Notes: generated from the letters alone by a model not told the origin. A stretch of 64,000 nt of DNA from Segetibacter sp. 3557_3 (GCF_004354985.1 NZ_SMSK01000002.1:279235-343234); one strand, 5' to 3'. Positions 46,401 through 53,454 are shown, counted from the first letter of the stretch. Numbers and translations: made by a program.

Positions 46401-46541
46401 TGTTGCCCCTGTTATGGGGTTGCTTTTGTCGTCCGTAATCTTTCCGGCAATAATGGCCTGGGCGACAACCGTGTTAATGGAAGCAAGGAGGAGGAAAGCT
46501 AATAATGGCAGCTTCCACCGGGTTGTTTTGGGTTTGCTCAT
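43404..46541 (-). CDS. SusC/RagA-family TonB-linked outer-membrane transporter
   Basis: A 1045-residue outer-membrane protein. A signal peptide (ending INTVVAQ, about residue 28) is followed by a carboxypeptidase-like beta-sandwich (IAGKITDDKSNPITGATVLVKNTTTGT), the TonB box region (LDEVVVTGTSAG), a plug domain (LQGKTAGAQIIQNSG, then YIVDGVIVNNA and IERVEVLNGAAAAAVYGSRANAG) and a 22-strand-type barrel ending in FSIQARF. It imports oligomers across the outer membrane using TonB energy, with SusD as lid. The frame runs to 46655, but the extra 38 residues would precede the signal peptide, so ATG 46541 is chosen. A hairpin lies in the leader. Confidence 0.95.
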   Translation of the reverse strand: MSKPKTTRWKLPLLAFLLLASINTVVAQAIIAGKITDDKSNPITGATVLVKNTTTGTTSTADGSYQLTASLKNGTYTIQFSSVGYKLQEKTVTITGAQRYTVDMVLPEDITGLDEVVVTGTSAGTTRRQLGSYISTVKAEDLTKGATGNVLAALQGKTAGAQIIQNSGDPAGGMSVRLRGISSISSSSEPLYIVDGVIVNNATNRVTNTQNTYDGNNFIGTVGQNRLVDINPADIERVEVLNGAAAAAVYGSRANAGVVQIFTKRGVSGAPILSFSTGLMVSSLRKKLDVNQSPTKFGPPTLTQDVIATGRKEVSPGVFADTLATLLTPTNRYDYQDYIFRTALGTDNNLSVSGGTEKTRYFASASFFKNQGIIRNADFQRYSFRVNVDQTLSSWATFNLGLNYVNSTANEKPDGNSFFSPMNSVTIIGNIHDIFARDANGNLLAVGERGRANPVSVIEDFKQRQNTSRIITNAGLKLKPFKNFTVDYTMGIDNYSQVGTTLLPPYSYNVGDGFFGGGISLDASRNGYASIGNNNFFAINHDVNATYNADLFRGLSSTSQVGFSQQYEKNNYTLFQGRGLAPLVETVNAAATILPGADERSELSISGVFAQQNFKYRNQLFLTGAARVDGSSVFGENQRSQTYLKASASYVISGADFWNNIDVSSWWDLLKFRVAYGESGNLTGIGPYARFNTYSPAAYLGKSALSGSSILANPNIKPERQNEIEFGTDMSFFKNRLTFTMNVYNKKVTDLLINRVYAPTTGYSNFLNNFGSLTNKGFEIVLGLTPVQNDNLTWNINAIYNRNRNTAVNIGQALTLFSTNAGAPIAILEGQPIGVFYGTYFARDAAGGEVKTPSGLLQTERGQQVGPLAVLPGRDPVTGLPTGSVLRKIIGNPNPDFTGSLVNELNYKKLGLRVQLDAVQGVDVFNADWRTRQGVGSGKIAEQEQRGQVPRGYVNSAYAVEEWRIDDGSFVKLREVSLSYQLGKVSNVFSNLTLLLSGRNLVSWDNYKGYDPEVNAGGQSTLLRGIDFGAVPIPRTFSFSIQARF

Positions 46542-46584
46542 AATTGAAGCGTTTAGGTTTAGGGTGATCGACATATTGAAAGAG

Positions 46585-46614
46585 CCTCCTAATGTAGTGT
46601 TTTTTACAAGGAGG
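46585..46614 (-). promoter_or_regulatory. Hairpin in the SusC leader
   Basis: The arms CCTCCT (46585-46590) and AGGAGG (46609-46614) extend through TGTA/TACA across a small bulge. It is 44-73 bases upstream of the SusC start and may affect translation or RNA stability. There is no T-run. Confidence 0.4.
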
Positions 46615-47322
46615 TCCGTGGCATTTTGATGAATGCATGAACCAGCGGTTTGCAAGGTTTGGTAATGCCGGAATATGCCCTCTTGCTAAAAGGTAGAAGG
46701 GCTTTGTATTGCGGTCGAACAGGCGCCGGCTGTCTATTCACAGGATGAATGAGGTATAGACCATACACCTGATGGTTTGGCTGCATGCACTTTTGAGGTA
46801 ATAAATAAATCTTGACCAGCCGGGTATTGCCGCCCGGAAAAACGGGGGAGAAAGTAGGCGCCTGTTTTGGCAAGACTTATCATTCGAATTTTTAGTTGAG
46901 AGCTGGCGGTAGTAGCTCGCCAACGAGTGCGATTGAACCCTGTTGCCTGCCTTGCTGCCCAGGCTTTAAGTGCAGGTTGTTGGAGAACTTATGTAAGATA
47001 GCGTTGGGTTAACACGGGTTGGTTTTGTATTGTACTCCATAAGATCCCGATCACTATTTATGGTGCGTTGCGTACACCGGTACAAGAGTGCGACGCAAGC
47101 AAAGCCAAATAGCGCTATACTGCCGGGTCCAAAAAAAACCTTAGTAAGCACAAGCTGCCGCCCGCCTGCAATGCCGCTGCAGCAGGTGTACCTTTAATTG
47201 CTGGTATTAAATACCGGATCCCATTAGCTCAACGCAAAACCTGCCACTGTTCAATCGAAAAAATTTGGCCCGACGAGCAACGGAAGCAAATATTCCAATG
47301 TCAAACTTCCCGAACGCTAATT
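46615..47322. other. Divergent intergenic region between SusC and the ECF operon
   Basis: Apart from repeat copy D (47079-47140), this roughly 700-base stretch has no supported gene; several short minus-strand frames overlap each other or the repeat. A TACCTTTT (46688-46695, minus strand) is one base off the -7 consensus. No perfect TAnnTTTG box precedes the sigma gene. Confidence 0.5.
47079..47140 (-). repeat. Interspersed repeat, copy D
   Basis: On the minus strand it runs from GGTTTTTTTTGGACCCGGC to TTGCGTCGCACTCTTGTACC. It is one of the best preserved copies. The frame crossing it (minus, 46966-47151) is a repeat translation. Confidence 0.78.
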
Positions 47323-47880
47323 ATGGCCGATCATTATCAACTTGTAAAGGACTGTTTAAAAGGAAAGCCCAAAGCGCAACGTGAACTTTACGAAACGTTT
47401 GCTCCCTTGATGCTGGGGGTATGCTATAGGTATACCAAGAGCACCCAGGACGCTGAAGATATTTTGCAGGATGGCTTTGTGAAGGTTTTCCGGTTCTTGC
47501 ACCAATATAAAAGAGAGGCGGAACTCGGTGCGTGGATCAGGAAAATTATGGTAAACACCGCACTTAACTACCTGAAGCAAAGCAAAAGATACCAGAACGA
47601 TTTACTCTATGATAAAACAGACCTGCATGTGGTTGCGCACAATGATACCGAAACGCAGCTGAACGTAAAAGAACTGGCGGAACTCATTCGCCAGTTGCCA
47701 ACAGGCTATCAAACCATTTTTAACTTATATGCAGTAGAAGGATATACCCATGTGGAGATTGGTGCAATGCTGGGGATCAGTGAGAATACTTCGCGCTCGC
47801 AATATATGCGTGCAAGAAACTTACTGATCAGCTGGATCAACAATACTGCAGGTAATAAAAACAGGGTTTATGCAAACTAA
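47323..47880 (+). CDS. ECF-type RNA polymerase sigma factor
   Basis: A 185-residue sigma factor. Region 2 (about 20-90) reads LMLGVCYRYTKSTQDAEDILQDGFVKVFRFLHQY and ELGAWIRKIMVNTALNYLKQ. Region 4 (about 120-170) reads LPTGYQTIFNLYAVEGYTHVEIGAMLGISENTSRSQYMRARNLL. It heads a four-gene run. The second gene overlaps its end by 11 bases and codes for a membrane-anchored protein that probably controls it. The regulon is unknown but probably includes its own operon. Confidence 0.93.
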   Translation: MADHYQLVKDCLKGKPKAQRELYETFAPLMLGVCYRYTKSTQDAEDILQDGFVKVFRFLHQYKREAELGAWIRKIMVNTALNYLKQSKRYQNDLLYDKTDLHVVAHNDTETQLNVKELAELIRQLPTGYQTIFNLYAVEGYTHVEIGAMLGISENTSRSQYMRARNLLISWINNTAGNKNRVYAN

Positions 47881-49321
47881 TGACTTTGAAAAACGGGTAC
47901 AGGCCGGGATGGAGCACTTCGAGGTTGTTCCGGGCGAGGCTGTATGGCAGCACGTTGCTGCAAGAATAGGAAAGGAAAAAAGAAAGCGTCGGTTTTTTAT
48001 CTGGTTTCTTTCCGGACTACTCCTGGTAACTGCAGGTGCGGGATTATGGCAATACCTGAGCAGCGGGAAAGGGACAAACCAGGCCCAGCAAACACCAGTA
48101 CTTGCCAACAACAATCAAGAACCTGATTCCTCCACCTTAAACCCACAAGAAGCCCAGCCCTCAAGCAGTGTATCGGCCCCGCGCAACACGCAACAGCAAG
48201 CTCTCAAGGATGAAGCTCCTGCTAATGCAATTCACCCCGGTAAATCGTATGCAGATGATCATAGAATGTTGGCCACAACCCGCAATAGGGCTAATGGAGG
48301 CCCGGGAACTACATCAAACAAAGCTTTGTCAGCACCGATTGGGCAGGAGGGCACGATGGCATTCAACCAGGCCCGTAACAGAAGCGATCAACGTGTAACA
48401 GGGGATCAGCCCCGAAATACTGTTGAACCTAAGCCAGCCGACAAAGTGAATACCACTGAACCGGCCGTTAGCACAGACACAACCCTGGTAAACAATTCAG
48501 CTGATATTAGTTCAAACACACCCGTTAAGCCATTACCAACAAATGATAGCCTTACCATAACACATGCTACAAAGCCGGGCGCTGCCAGCAAAAACTCAAA
48601 AACGGCCGGCTGGAAAAAGAGAATCGACGTTTACGCCGGCGCCAGTGATAATGTAAACAACATCAGGCTTATCAGCGGGCAATCATTCCGGCAAGACATG
48701 TTATCGCCCGGCGCAAGTTCCGGTAATGCAGCTCCGGCCGTAGTGCAACCACTTCAATACCGCGCAAAAATCTCCGGTGGCATCGGGGTTTCTTTTGAAA
48801 AGGCGCTCTCAAAGCGATGGAGCATTGGTGCCGGACTTAACTATCATTATTACGCCGTAAGCACAACAGTTGGCGATCGTAAAGACTCGATTGCAAATGT
48901 CAGCGACTTTTCTTTTAACAATTCTACCACCGTGTATTCGTATTACCGCCCGGGACGATCCACCACGGTAGGCAACCAATATCATTTATTATCCATGCCG
49001 GTAGATCTTTTATACCGGGTGAACCGCAATGCTGAAAGGCCGCTGCAACTGGCTATGGGAATTAGCCCGGCTTACCTGATTGGCTCAAAAGCCATTTACT
49101 ACAACCGTACGCAACGGACTTATTATCGTGAAGACGAGCAATTCAGAAAGTTTCAGCTCATGTTCCAGGCCGGTCTTGATTACCCTGTAATTACGGGCAA
49201 GTCGATACAGCTAAATATGGGACCTGTAATGCGTTATGGCTTGTTGAACCTGACGCGTGCGGCGGCAAATACAAAGGAGCATCTATTTTTTGTTGGCATA
49301 AGAACAGGCTTATCATTTTAA
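47870..49321 (+). CDS. Anti-sigma-like inner-membrane anchor fused to outer-membrane-type beta-barrel domain
   Basis: A 483-residue protein of unusual layout. Residues 1-42 are soluble and charged (FEKRVQAGMEHFEVVPGEAVWQHVAARIGKEKRKRR), then one transmembrane helix (about 43-62, FFIWFLSGLLLVTAGAGLWQYL). Residues about 65-250 are a Ser/Thr/Asn/Pro-rich disordered linker. Residues about 255-483 are beta-strand-rich like PorT/OMP_b-brl barrels (IDVYAGASDNVNNIRL, KISGGIGVSFEKALSKRWSIGAGLNYHYY, ending FVGIRTGLSF). The overlap with the sigma gene suggests that the N-terminus binds the sigma factor. The linker could let the protein span the periplasm, or the barrel-like part may fold there. No signal peptidase site is seen. 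Confidence 0.85.
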   Translation: MQTNDFEKRVQAGMEHFEVVPGEAVWQHVAARIGKEKRKRRFFIWFLSGLLLVTAGAGLWQYLSSGKGTNQAQQTPVLANNNQEPDSSTLNPQEAQPSSSVSAPRNTQQQALKDEAPANAIHPGKSYADDHRMLATTRNRANGGPGTTSNKALSAPIGQEGTMAFNQARNRSDQRVTGDQPRNTVEPKPADKVNTTEPAVSTDTTLVNNSADISSNTPVKPLPTNDSLTITHATKPGAASKNSKTAGWKKRIDVYAGASDNVNNIRLISGQSFRQDMLSPGASSGNAAPAVVQPLQYRAKISGGIGVSFEKALSKRWSIGAGLNYHYYAVSTTVGDRKDSIANVSDFSFNNSTTVYSYYRPGRSTTVGNQYHLLSMPVDLLYRVNRNAERPLQLAMGISPAYLIGSKAIYYNRTQRTYYREDEQFRKFQLMFQAGLDYPVITGKSIQLNMGPVMRYGLLNLTRAAANTKEHLFFVGIRTGLSF

Positions 49322-49344
49322 ATACAAAACTCAATTTACAACGT

Positions 49345-50598
49345 ATGAAAAAGATTTTTTACCAGCTAAAATGCTGCTTTGCAGTTGTGCTGTTCGCTAG
49401 TATACTGCCGGGCTGCCTCAAGGATACCTGTACCCAAAAATACACGCTCTATTATCCTGTTTATAAAACCTCAGGCGAAGTTCGGTCGAATATCAAAAGC
49501 AATGGTGCACGCGACATTAAAATACCGGGTAAGTTGTTTGTATTTGGCAATTACATCTTTTTAAACGAAGTAGATAAGGGCATTCACATCATTGACAACA
49601 GTAATCCTGCAGCACCTGTAAATAAATACTTCATCGACATTCCGGGTAATATGGACCTTGCTGTAAAGGGTAATACGTTGTATGCCGATCTTTATACCGA
49701 CATGGTTACGCTCGATATCAGCAACCCGCAACAGGTAGTAGTTAAAAAGATCATTGACGACGCTTTTCCATTTCGCCGCTATTCGAACGGATTTATTTCC
49801 GACACTGCTAAGATCATTGTAGACTGGGTGGCAAAAGACACCATGGTAACCGTTGATTGCGGAGCGCGCACATGGCGTAGCGGGCGTTTTGATATGCTTG
49901 CCATGAATAGCTCATTCTCCTCGGCAAGTGCAGCTCCTGCCACCCAAGGTGTAGGTGGTTCTATGGCGCGCTTTACAATCTTAAACAACTACCTGTATAC
50001 CGTTACCGACAATGTTTTAAACTCGTTTAATATCTCGCAGCCGCAGGAGCCCGTATTCTCCAGCAAGGTTAACCTCACCTGGGGCATCGAAACCATTTTT
50101 CCTTTTAAGAACAACCTGTTCATTGGGTCAACTACCGGTATGTTTATCTATGGCACGAGCAATCCCGCACAGCCGAATTCGCTGGGTGCGTTTACACACG
50201 CCAGAACCTGTGATCCGGTAATTGCCGAAGACAATTATGCATTTGTAACACTTCGTTCAGGCAACACCTGCGGCGGCTTTACCAATCAACTTGATGTTGT
50301 TAACATTCAAAACCTGATGAGTCCGAAACTCGTGAAAAGCTATAGCCTTCATAATCCATTTGGCTTATCGAAAGATGGCAACGTGCTGATCATATGTGAT
50401 GGTAGTGCTGGCCTAAAGGTTTTTGATGCTACGGATATCAACTCACTTAAACTTGCGCAAACCATATCAGGCATCGACACCTATGATGTAATTACGCAAA
50501 ACGGGCGGGCAATCGTTGTAGCAAAAGACGGTTTATACCAATACAGCTACACCATGCCAACCAACCTCAAGCTTCTCAGTAAAATCACCTATCAATAA
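49345..50598 (+). CDS. LVIVD-repeat lipoprotein
   Basis: A 417-residue lipoprotein with lipobox LPGC (Cys about 24). The mature part is a beta-propeller of LVIVD repeats, with recurring strands such as GIHIIDNSNPAAPV, DMVTLDISNPQQVV, GMFIYGTSNPAQPNSL, QLDVVNIQNLMSPKLV and GLKVFDATDINSLKL. Such proteins are surface or periplasmic in Bacteroidota and their ligands are unknown. The pattern of value-of-something followed by NP(A/Q)xP is diagnostic. It lies 23 bases after the barrel protein gene and 7 bases before the next, so it belongs to the ECF operon. Confidence 0.92.
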   Translation: MKKIFYQLKCCFAVVLFASILPGCLKDTCTQKYTLYYPVYKTSGEVRSNIKSNGARDIKIPGKLFVFGNYIFLNEVDKGIHIIDNSNPAAPVNKYFIDIPGNMDLAVKGNTLYADLYTDMVTLDISNPQQVVVKKIIDDAFPFRRYSNGFISDTAKIIVDWVAKDTMVTVDCGARTWRSGRFDMLAMNSSFSSASAAPATQGVGGSMARFTILNNYLYTVTDNVLNSFNISQPQEPVFSSKVNLTWGIETIFPFKNNLFIGSTTGMFIYGTSNPAQPNSLGAFTHARTCDPVIAEDNYAFVTLRSGNTCGGFTNQLDVVNIQNLMSPKLVKSYSLHNPFGLSKDGNVLIICDGSAGLKVFDATDINSLKLAQTISGIDTYDVITQNGRAIVVAKDGLYQYSYTMPTNLKLLSKITYQ

Positions 50599-50605
50599 AC
50601 TAATC

Positions 50606-51178
50606 ATGTTTAATCGCATAACAGGCACGTGTGCATTATGTCTATTGATATTGCCTGCCATATCGCAGTTGCAAAAGCAACCGGCTAAATTAACGTTTGC
50701 ATCAATAAACCAGGTTGGTTTGCTGGTGGGCGGCCGTGAGTCGTCTACTATACAAACCATCAATGGCGTAAGGCTAAACAAGTGGCAAGCAGGAATAGGA
50801 ACAGGAATAGACTTTTATGGACAAAGATCGGTGCCGCTTTTTTTAGATATTCGTCACCATTTTAAACAAAACGGAAGTAAGCCTTTCGTATATGCTGATG
50901 CAGGTGTTAACTTCCAATGGTTAAACCATATCCAGGACGAAATGCAAGGTTTCCCCGAGTCGAAAGCGGGACTGTTTTATGAAGGTGGAGTTGGCTATTA
51001 CCTGCCGGTGAAACGACAATGGGATGTTTTGTTCAGCATAGGTTACAGCTACAAAAGAATAAAGGATGATATCATAAGCAACCGCTTTGTGCCAATTCGT
51101 TTTATACCTGTAGAAACACGCGAAGAACGTACAAGTGTTTACCGACGATGGGCGGTTAAGTTTGGATTTAGAATATAA
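50606..51178 (+). CDS. Outer-membrane beta-barrel-like protein, last gene of the ECF operon
   Basis: A 190-residue exported protein with a signal peptide (MFNRITGTCALCLLILPAIS, cleavage near residue 20). Strands such as VGLLVGGRESSTIQTINGVRL, AGIGTGIDFYGQRSVPLFLDIRHHF, FVYADAGVNFQW and LFSIGYSYKRI indicate a small beta barrel, ending in an aromatic/hydrophobic strand (WAVKFGFRI). I do not recognise a specific family. Only 7 bases separate it from the LVIVD gene, and a strong terminator follows at once, so it closes the four-gene unit and probably shares its envelope function. Confidence 0.82.
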   Translation: MFNRITGTCALCLLILPAISQLQKQPAKLTFASINQVGLLVGGRESSTIQTINGVRLNKWQAGIGTGIDFYGQRSVPLFLDIRHHFKQNGSKPFVYADAGVNFQWLNHIQDEMQGFPESKAGLFYEGGVGYYLPVKRQWDVLFSIGYSYKRIKDDIISNRFVPIRFIPVETREERTSVYRRWAVKFGFRI

Positions 51179-51180
51179 AA

Positions 51181-51216
51181 AAGAGCCGGCGTTTTTTGCG
51201 CCGGCTTTTGTTTTTT
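51181..51216 (+). terminator. Terminator of the ECF operon
   Basis: The stem GCCGGCG (51185-51191) / CGCCGGC (51199-51205) has a T-rich loop and a T-rich tail, immediately after the stop at 51178. Confidence 0.88.
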
Positions 51217-51316
51217 AAGGGAGAGAAGAGAGGGGATATATATGGAGTGATTTTGCTTTTATTTATGTTGAATGCTAAGCTTTACATGGTATCGGTAAAT
51301 CATTTGAGAAGCTATT

Positions 51317-51402
51317 CGTTTGGACCCGGCTACTATAACACTTATGAAGCATCGTTGCCCGCCCGGAGGAACATTGTTCGGACGGGCGTCGCACTCTTGT
51401 AC
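51317..51402 (+). repeat. Interspersed repeat, copy E, interrupted by a GC palindrome
   Basis: It starts TTTGGACCCGGC and ends GTCGCACTCTTGTACC. Between TTGC (51354-51357) and GTCGCAC a palindrome of about 28 bases is present (CCGCCCG...CGGACGGG), which other copies lack at that point. It fills most of the gap between the ECF operon and the OmpA gene. Confidence 0.72.
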
Positions 51403-51533
51403 CGCAACTTCGCTATGGAGCCGATGGTATGTTAATGGATCAAAAGAACGACATACAAGAGGGGACTGAAATATTGTACGCTCCCGTTGAAACCCTGTAA
51501 GGTCTACCTTACTTTTTAATCCATTAGTTCACG

Positions 51534-52826
51534 TTACAACTTTACAAATTCAACCCGCCTGTTTTGTGCTTTTCCTTCTTTTGTTTTGTTATCCGCAACC
51601 GGTTGCGAAGCACCTTTGCCATCGGTTTGTAACCGCGCTTCTTCTATTCCAAATTCTTTAACCAGTAAGTCTTTTACTGCAGCTGCACGCTGTTTAGATA
51701 GCTCGAGGTTTGCGTTTGCATCGCCATCGTTGCTGGTGTGACCAATCACTTTTATTTTAACACCTGCATTTTCTTTTAGCACACCTGAGATCTCTTTTAC
51801 TACACCATACGACTCTGGCTTAATTACCGCACTTTGAAAATCAAATAATATTCCTGTTGTGCTAAACTTGCCTTCTTCGATTAGCTTATGGCGTGTGTCG
51901 GGTACACCTGTTGCGAGTTTGATGTTTTTGAGAAACAAACCAACCTCTTCGTCTTTGTAATTTGATCCTTCCATTTTAAATACAAGCTGGTTCATGGTGT
52001 CGCCGATGTTTACAGCTCGTGGAATGTCGAACACCTTTGTATCGTTTACCCAAAGTCTGAAGCGTGTTTTTTGTACCTGTACCGCAAAGTGAACAACCTT
52101 GTTAAATGCATCCGTGTAGTTATCAAGTGGTAAACGTGCGCTGGAAAACTGGTGCTGCCTCAACTTATAACTTTGTAAAGCTGCACCTGCATTGCTGCCA
52201 GGGTGTATGTCTACCTCTACGGAGTTATATCGGGTGTGCTCTTGAAGAAATTTATTGTCGGCTGGTTCATCTGTTGCGGAACTAAATATACCAAACGTAA
52301 AACTCGGAAGCAGGTAGCCGCTAAGCTTTGGTTTGAAATAATAAATCATATCAAATTCTGCGGTGTAATTTTCACCAAGGCTTTTTGTATTACCGGTGAG
52401 ATAGGTATTGCCCTGGAAGATGCGTAGCCATTTACCCTCTTTATTTTCTATCGTCATTACTTCACCTTTACCACTCGAGTTCCAGTTAACAGGTAGCTCG
52501 CCTACAACATCCTGGGCAAAGTCTTCGGTGTACAATACCTTTTCACCTGGTACAAAGTCGAATTTGGAATATGCCTTTATGCCTGCTGGCTCTGCTTTGG
52601 TTTTTTCTTCTGTCTCAACTGCTTTTGTGGACGACTCTTCTTTTGCAGTTGGCTTGGGCTGATTTTTTCCTTCTGCCTGGTCAAGGGCTTTGTCGATGGC
52701 TTCGTCGGCCTTACTGTTGAGTCTTTGATTGGCTTTGTATTTGGCACGCTCAAGCATTCCTTTCAATTGAGCTTGCATGGTAAATGGCATTGTGCAGATA
52801 AAGGCTGCAACCAGAATTTTCTTCAT
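51534..52826 (-). CDS. OmpA-family outer-membrane protein with jelly-roll-like middle domain
   Basis: A 430-residue exported protein. The signal peptide ends near MQAQ (residue 19), followed by a helical Lys/Glu/Ala-rich segment (20-90). A beta-rich middle domain (about 95-305) starts YSKFDFVPGEKVLYTEDFAQ and resembles the LamG/concanavalin-like domain found in similar proteins. The OmpA domain (about 320-430) contains IKVIGHTSNDGDANANLELSKQRAAAV and NRRVEFVKL. It should bind peptidoglycan at its C-terminus and present the middle domain outward or to the periplasm. The frame reaches 52940, but ATG 52826 gives the signal peptide. A full promoter lies at 52950-52980, overlapped on its upstream side by a palindrome shared with the next minus-strand gene. 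Confidence 0.9.
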   Translation of the reverse strand: MKKILVAAFICTMPFTMQAQLKGMLERAKYKANQRLNSKADEAIDKALDQAEGKNQPKPTAKEESSTKAVETEEKTKAEPAGIKAYSKFDFVPGEKVLYTEDFAQDVVGELPVNWNSSGKGEVMTIENKEGKWLRIFQGNTYLTGNTKSLGENYTAEFDMIYYFKPKLSGYLLPSFTFGIFSSATDEPADNKFLQEHTRYNSVEVDIHPGSNAGAALQSYKLRQHQFSSARLPLDNYTDAFNKVVHFAVQVQKTRFRLWVNDTKVFDIPRAVNIGDTMNQLVFKMEGSNYKDEEVGLFLKNIKLATGVPDTRHKLIEEGKFSTTGILFDFQSAVIKPESYGVVKEISGVLKENAGVKIKVIGHTSNDGDANANLELSKQRAAAVKDLLVKEFGIEEARLQTDGKGASQPVADNKTKEGKAQNRRVEFVKL

Positions 52827-52949
52827 GTTATTCGTTTGGTTTCTTTGATAGTGATTGTTAGGGTTAAAGGTTTGGAGCTTCGAATACAGCCTGCATTTAA
52901 ACCCGTTAAAGCATTTGATTACTAAATTGTGCATCAGCAATAACTATCA

Positions 52950-52980
52950 CAAAAATAGATTTGGGGCTGTCCAGTGGCAA
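52950..52980 (-). promoter_or_regulatory. Promoter of the OmpA/jelly-roll gene
   Basis: On the minus strand, -33 TTG (52980-52978) and -7 TATTTTTG (52957-52950) are separated by 20 bases. The start site is near 52944, giving a leader of about 117 bases to ATG 52826. Confidence 0.72.
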
Positions 52981-52996
52981 TCACATTTATATGTGA
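52981..52996. promoter_or_regulatory. Palindromic operator candidate, site 1
   Basis: TCACAT-TTAT-ATGTGA, a perfect 6-bp inverted repeat directly abutting the -33 TTG of the OmpA promoter; its centre is about 45 bases before the predicted start site. The same palindrome stands in the same place at 53439-53454. Confidence 0.55.
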
Positions 52997-53127
52997 AATT
53001 GATCGCGACTGGTTGAACACAATTGTAATAGCTGCAATAACTTAGTTCTTACCTCACAGTGAATCCGGCAGTTATTCGTCGTTTGTTGGGAGCGGGAGCA
53101 TCGCTGTGATTAGGGGTGTGGGATAGC

Positions 53128-53159
53128 AAAAAAAAAAACTGCCTTGTTTAAGACAGCTT
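53128..53159 (-). terminator. Terminator of the 59-residue peptide gene
   Basis: On the minus strand, AGCTGTCTT pairs with AAGGCAGTT (one G-U pair) around a short loop, followed by about ten T. It is 50 bases after the stop at 53211. Confidence 0.78.
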
Positions 53160-53210
53160 ATTAGCTTGATTCTATCGGATATAGTTGTTGCTTAGTGTGT
53201 GTTATGTATA

Positions 53211-53390
53211 TCAGAGGTAAAAATGATTGCTGATTACCCAGGTTTTAGCGTCGAAGTATTCCTTTACTTCTGTTGTTTGTACCTGTTTGTGAAATTGCTT
53301 TGGCTTTTGCCGGCATACCACAGTTGAGTTGGTGTGAATTGTCAGTACCAAACACGGTAGAAGTGCGATTGATTTATAAAGCTGTTTCAT
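53211..53390 (-). CDS. Small exported peptide of unknown function (59 residues)
   Basis: Starts MKQLYKSIALLPCLVLTIHT, a basic then hydrophobic N-terminus suited to a signal peptide or membrane anchor. The remaining 35-40 residues are Lys/Gln-rich and polar (RQKPKQFHKQVQTTEVKEYF) with a C-terminal aromatic residue. I do not recognise a family. Support for a real gene is strong for its size: a full-consensus promoter just upstream (53408-53438), a start site about 11 bases before the ATG, and an intrinsic terminator 50 bases after the stop. The upstream palindrome is the same as at the OmpA gene that lies next on this strand, so both are probably controlled by one regulator. A frame start at 53438 would lie within the promoter and is rejected. 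Confidence 0.6.
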   Translation of the reverse strand: MKQLYKSIALLPCLVLTIHTNSTVVCRQKPKQFHKQVQTTEVKEYFDAKTWVISNHFYL

Positions 53391-53407
53391 AATGCAGTTG
53401 TCAATAC

Positions 53408-53438
53408 CAAAAATACCTGTATTCCGTTGCTGAGACAA
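53408..53438 (-). promoter_or_regulatory. Promoter of the 59-residue peptide gene
   Basis: On the minus strand, -33 TTG (53438-53436) and -7 TATTTTTG (53415-53408) are separated by 20 bases, the same boxes and spacing as the OmpA promoter. Confidence 0.72.
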
Positions 53439-53454
53439 TCACATAAACATGTGA
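53439..53454. promoter_or_regulatory. Palindromic operator candidate, site 2
   Basis: TCACAT-AAAC-ATGTGA, a perfect 6-bp inverted repeat directly abutting the -33 TTG. The shared string with site 1 extends to CAATCACAT on one side and ATGTGAA on the other. I found no further copies in the window. Confidence 0.55.

Noticed and set aside
46966..47151. 61-residue frame (minus strand), FFGPGSIALFGFACVALL
   Set aside because: Translation of interspersed repeat copy D and its flank; no start signals.
51196..51435. 79-residue frame (plus strand)
   Set aside because: Begins in the terminator of the ECF operon and continues through repeat copy E.
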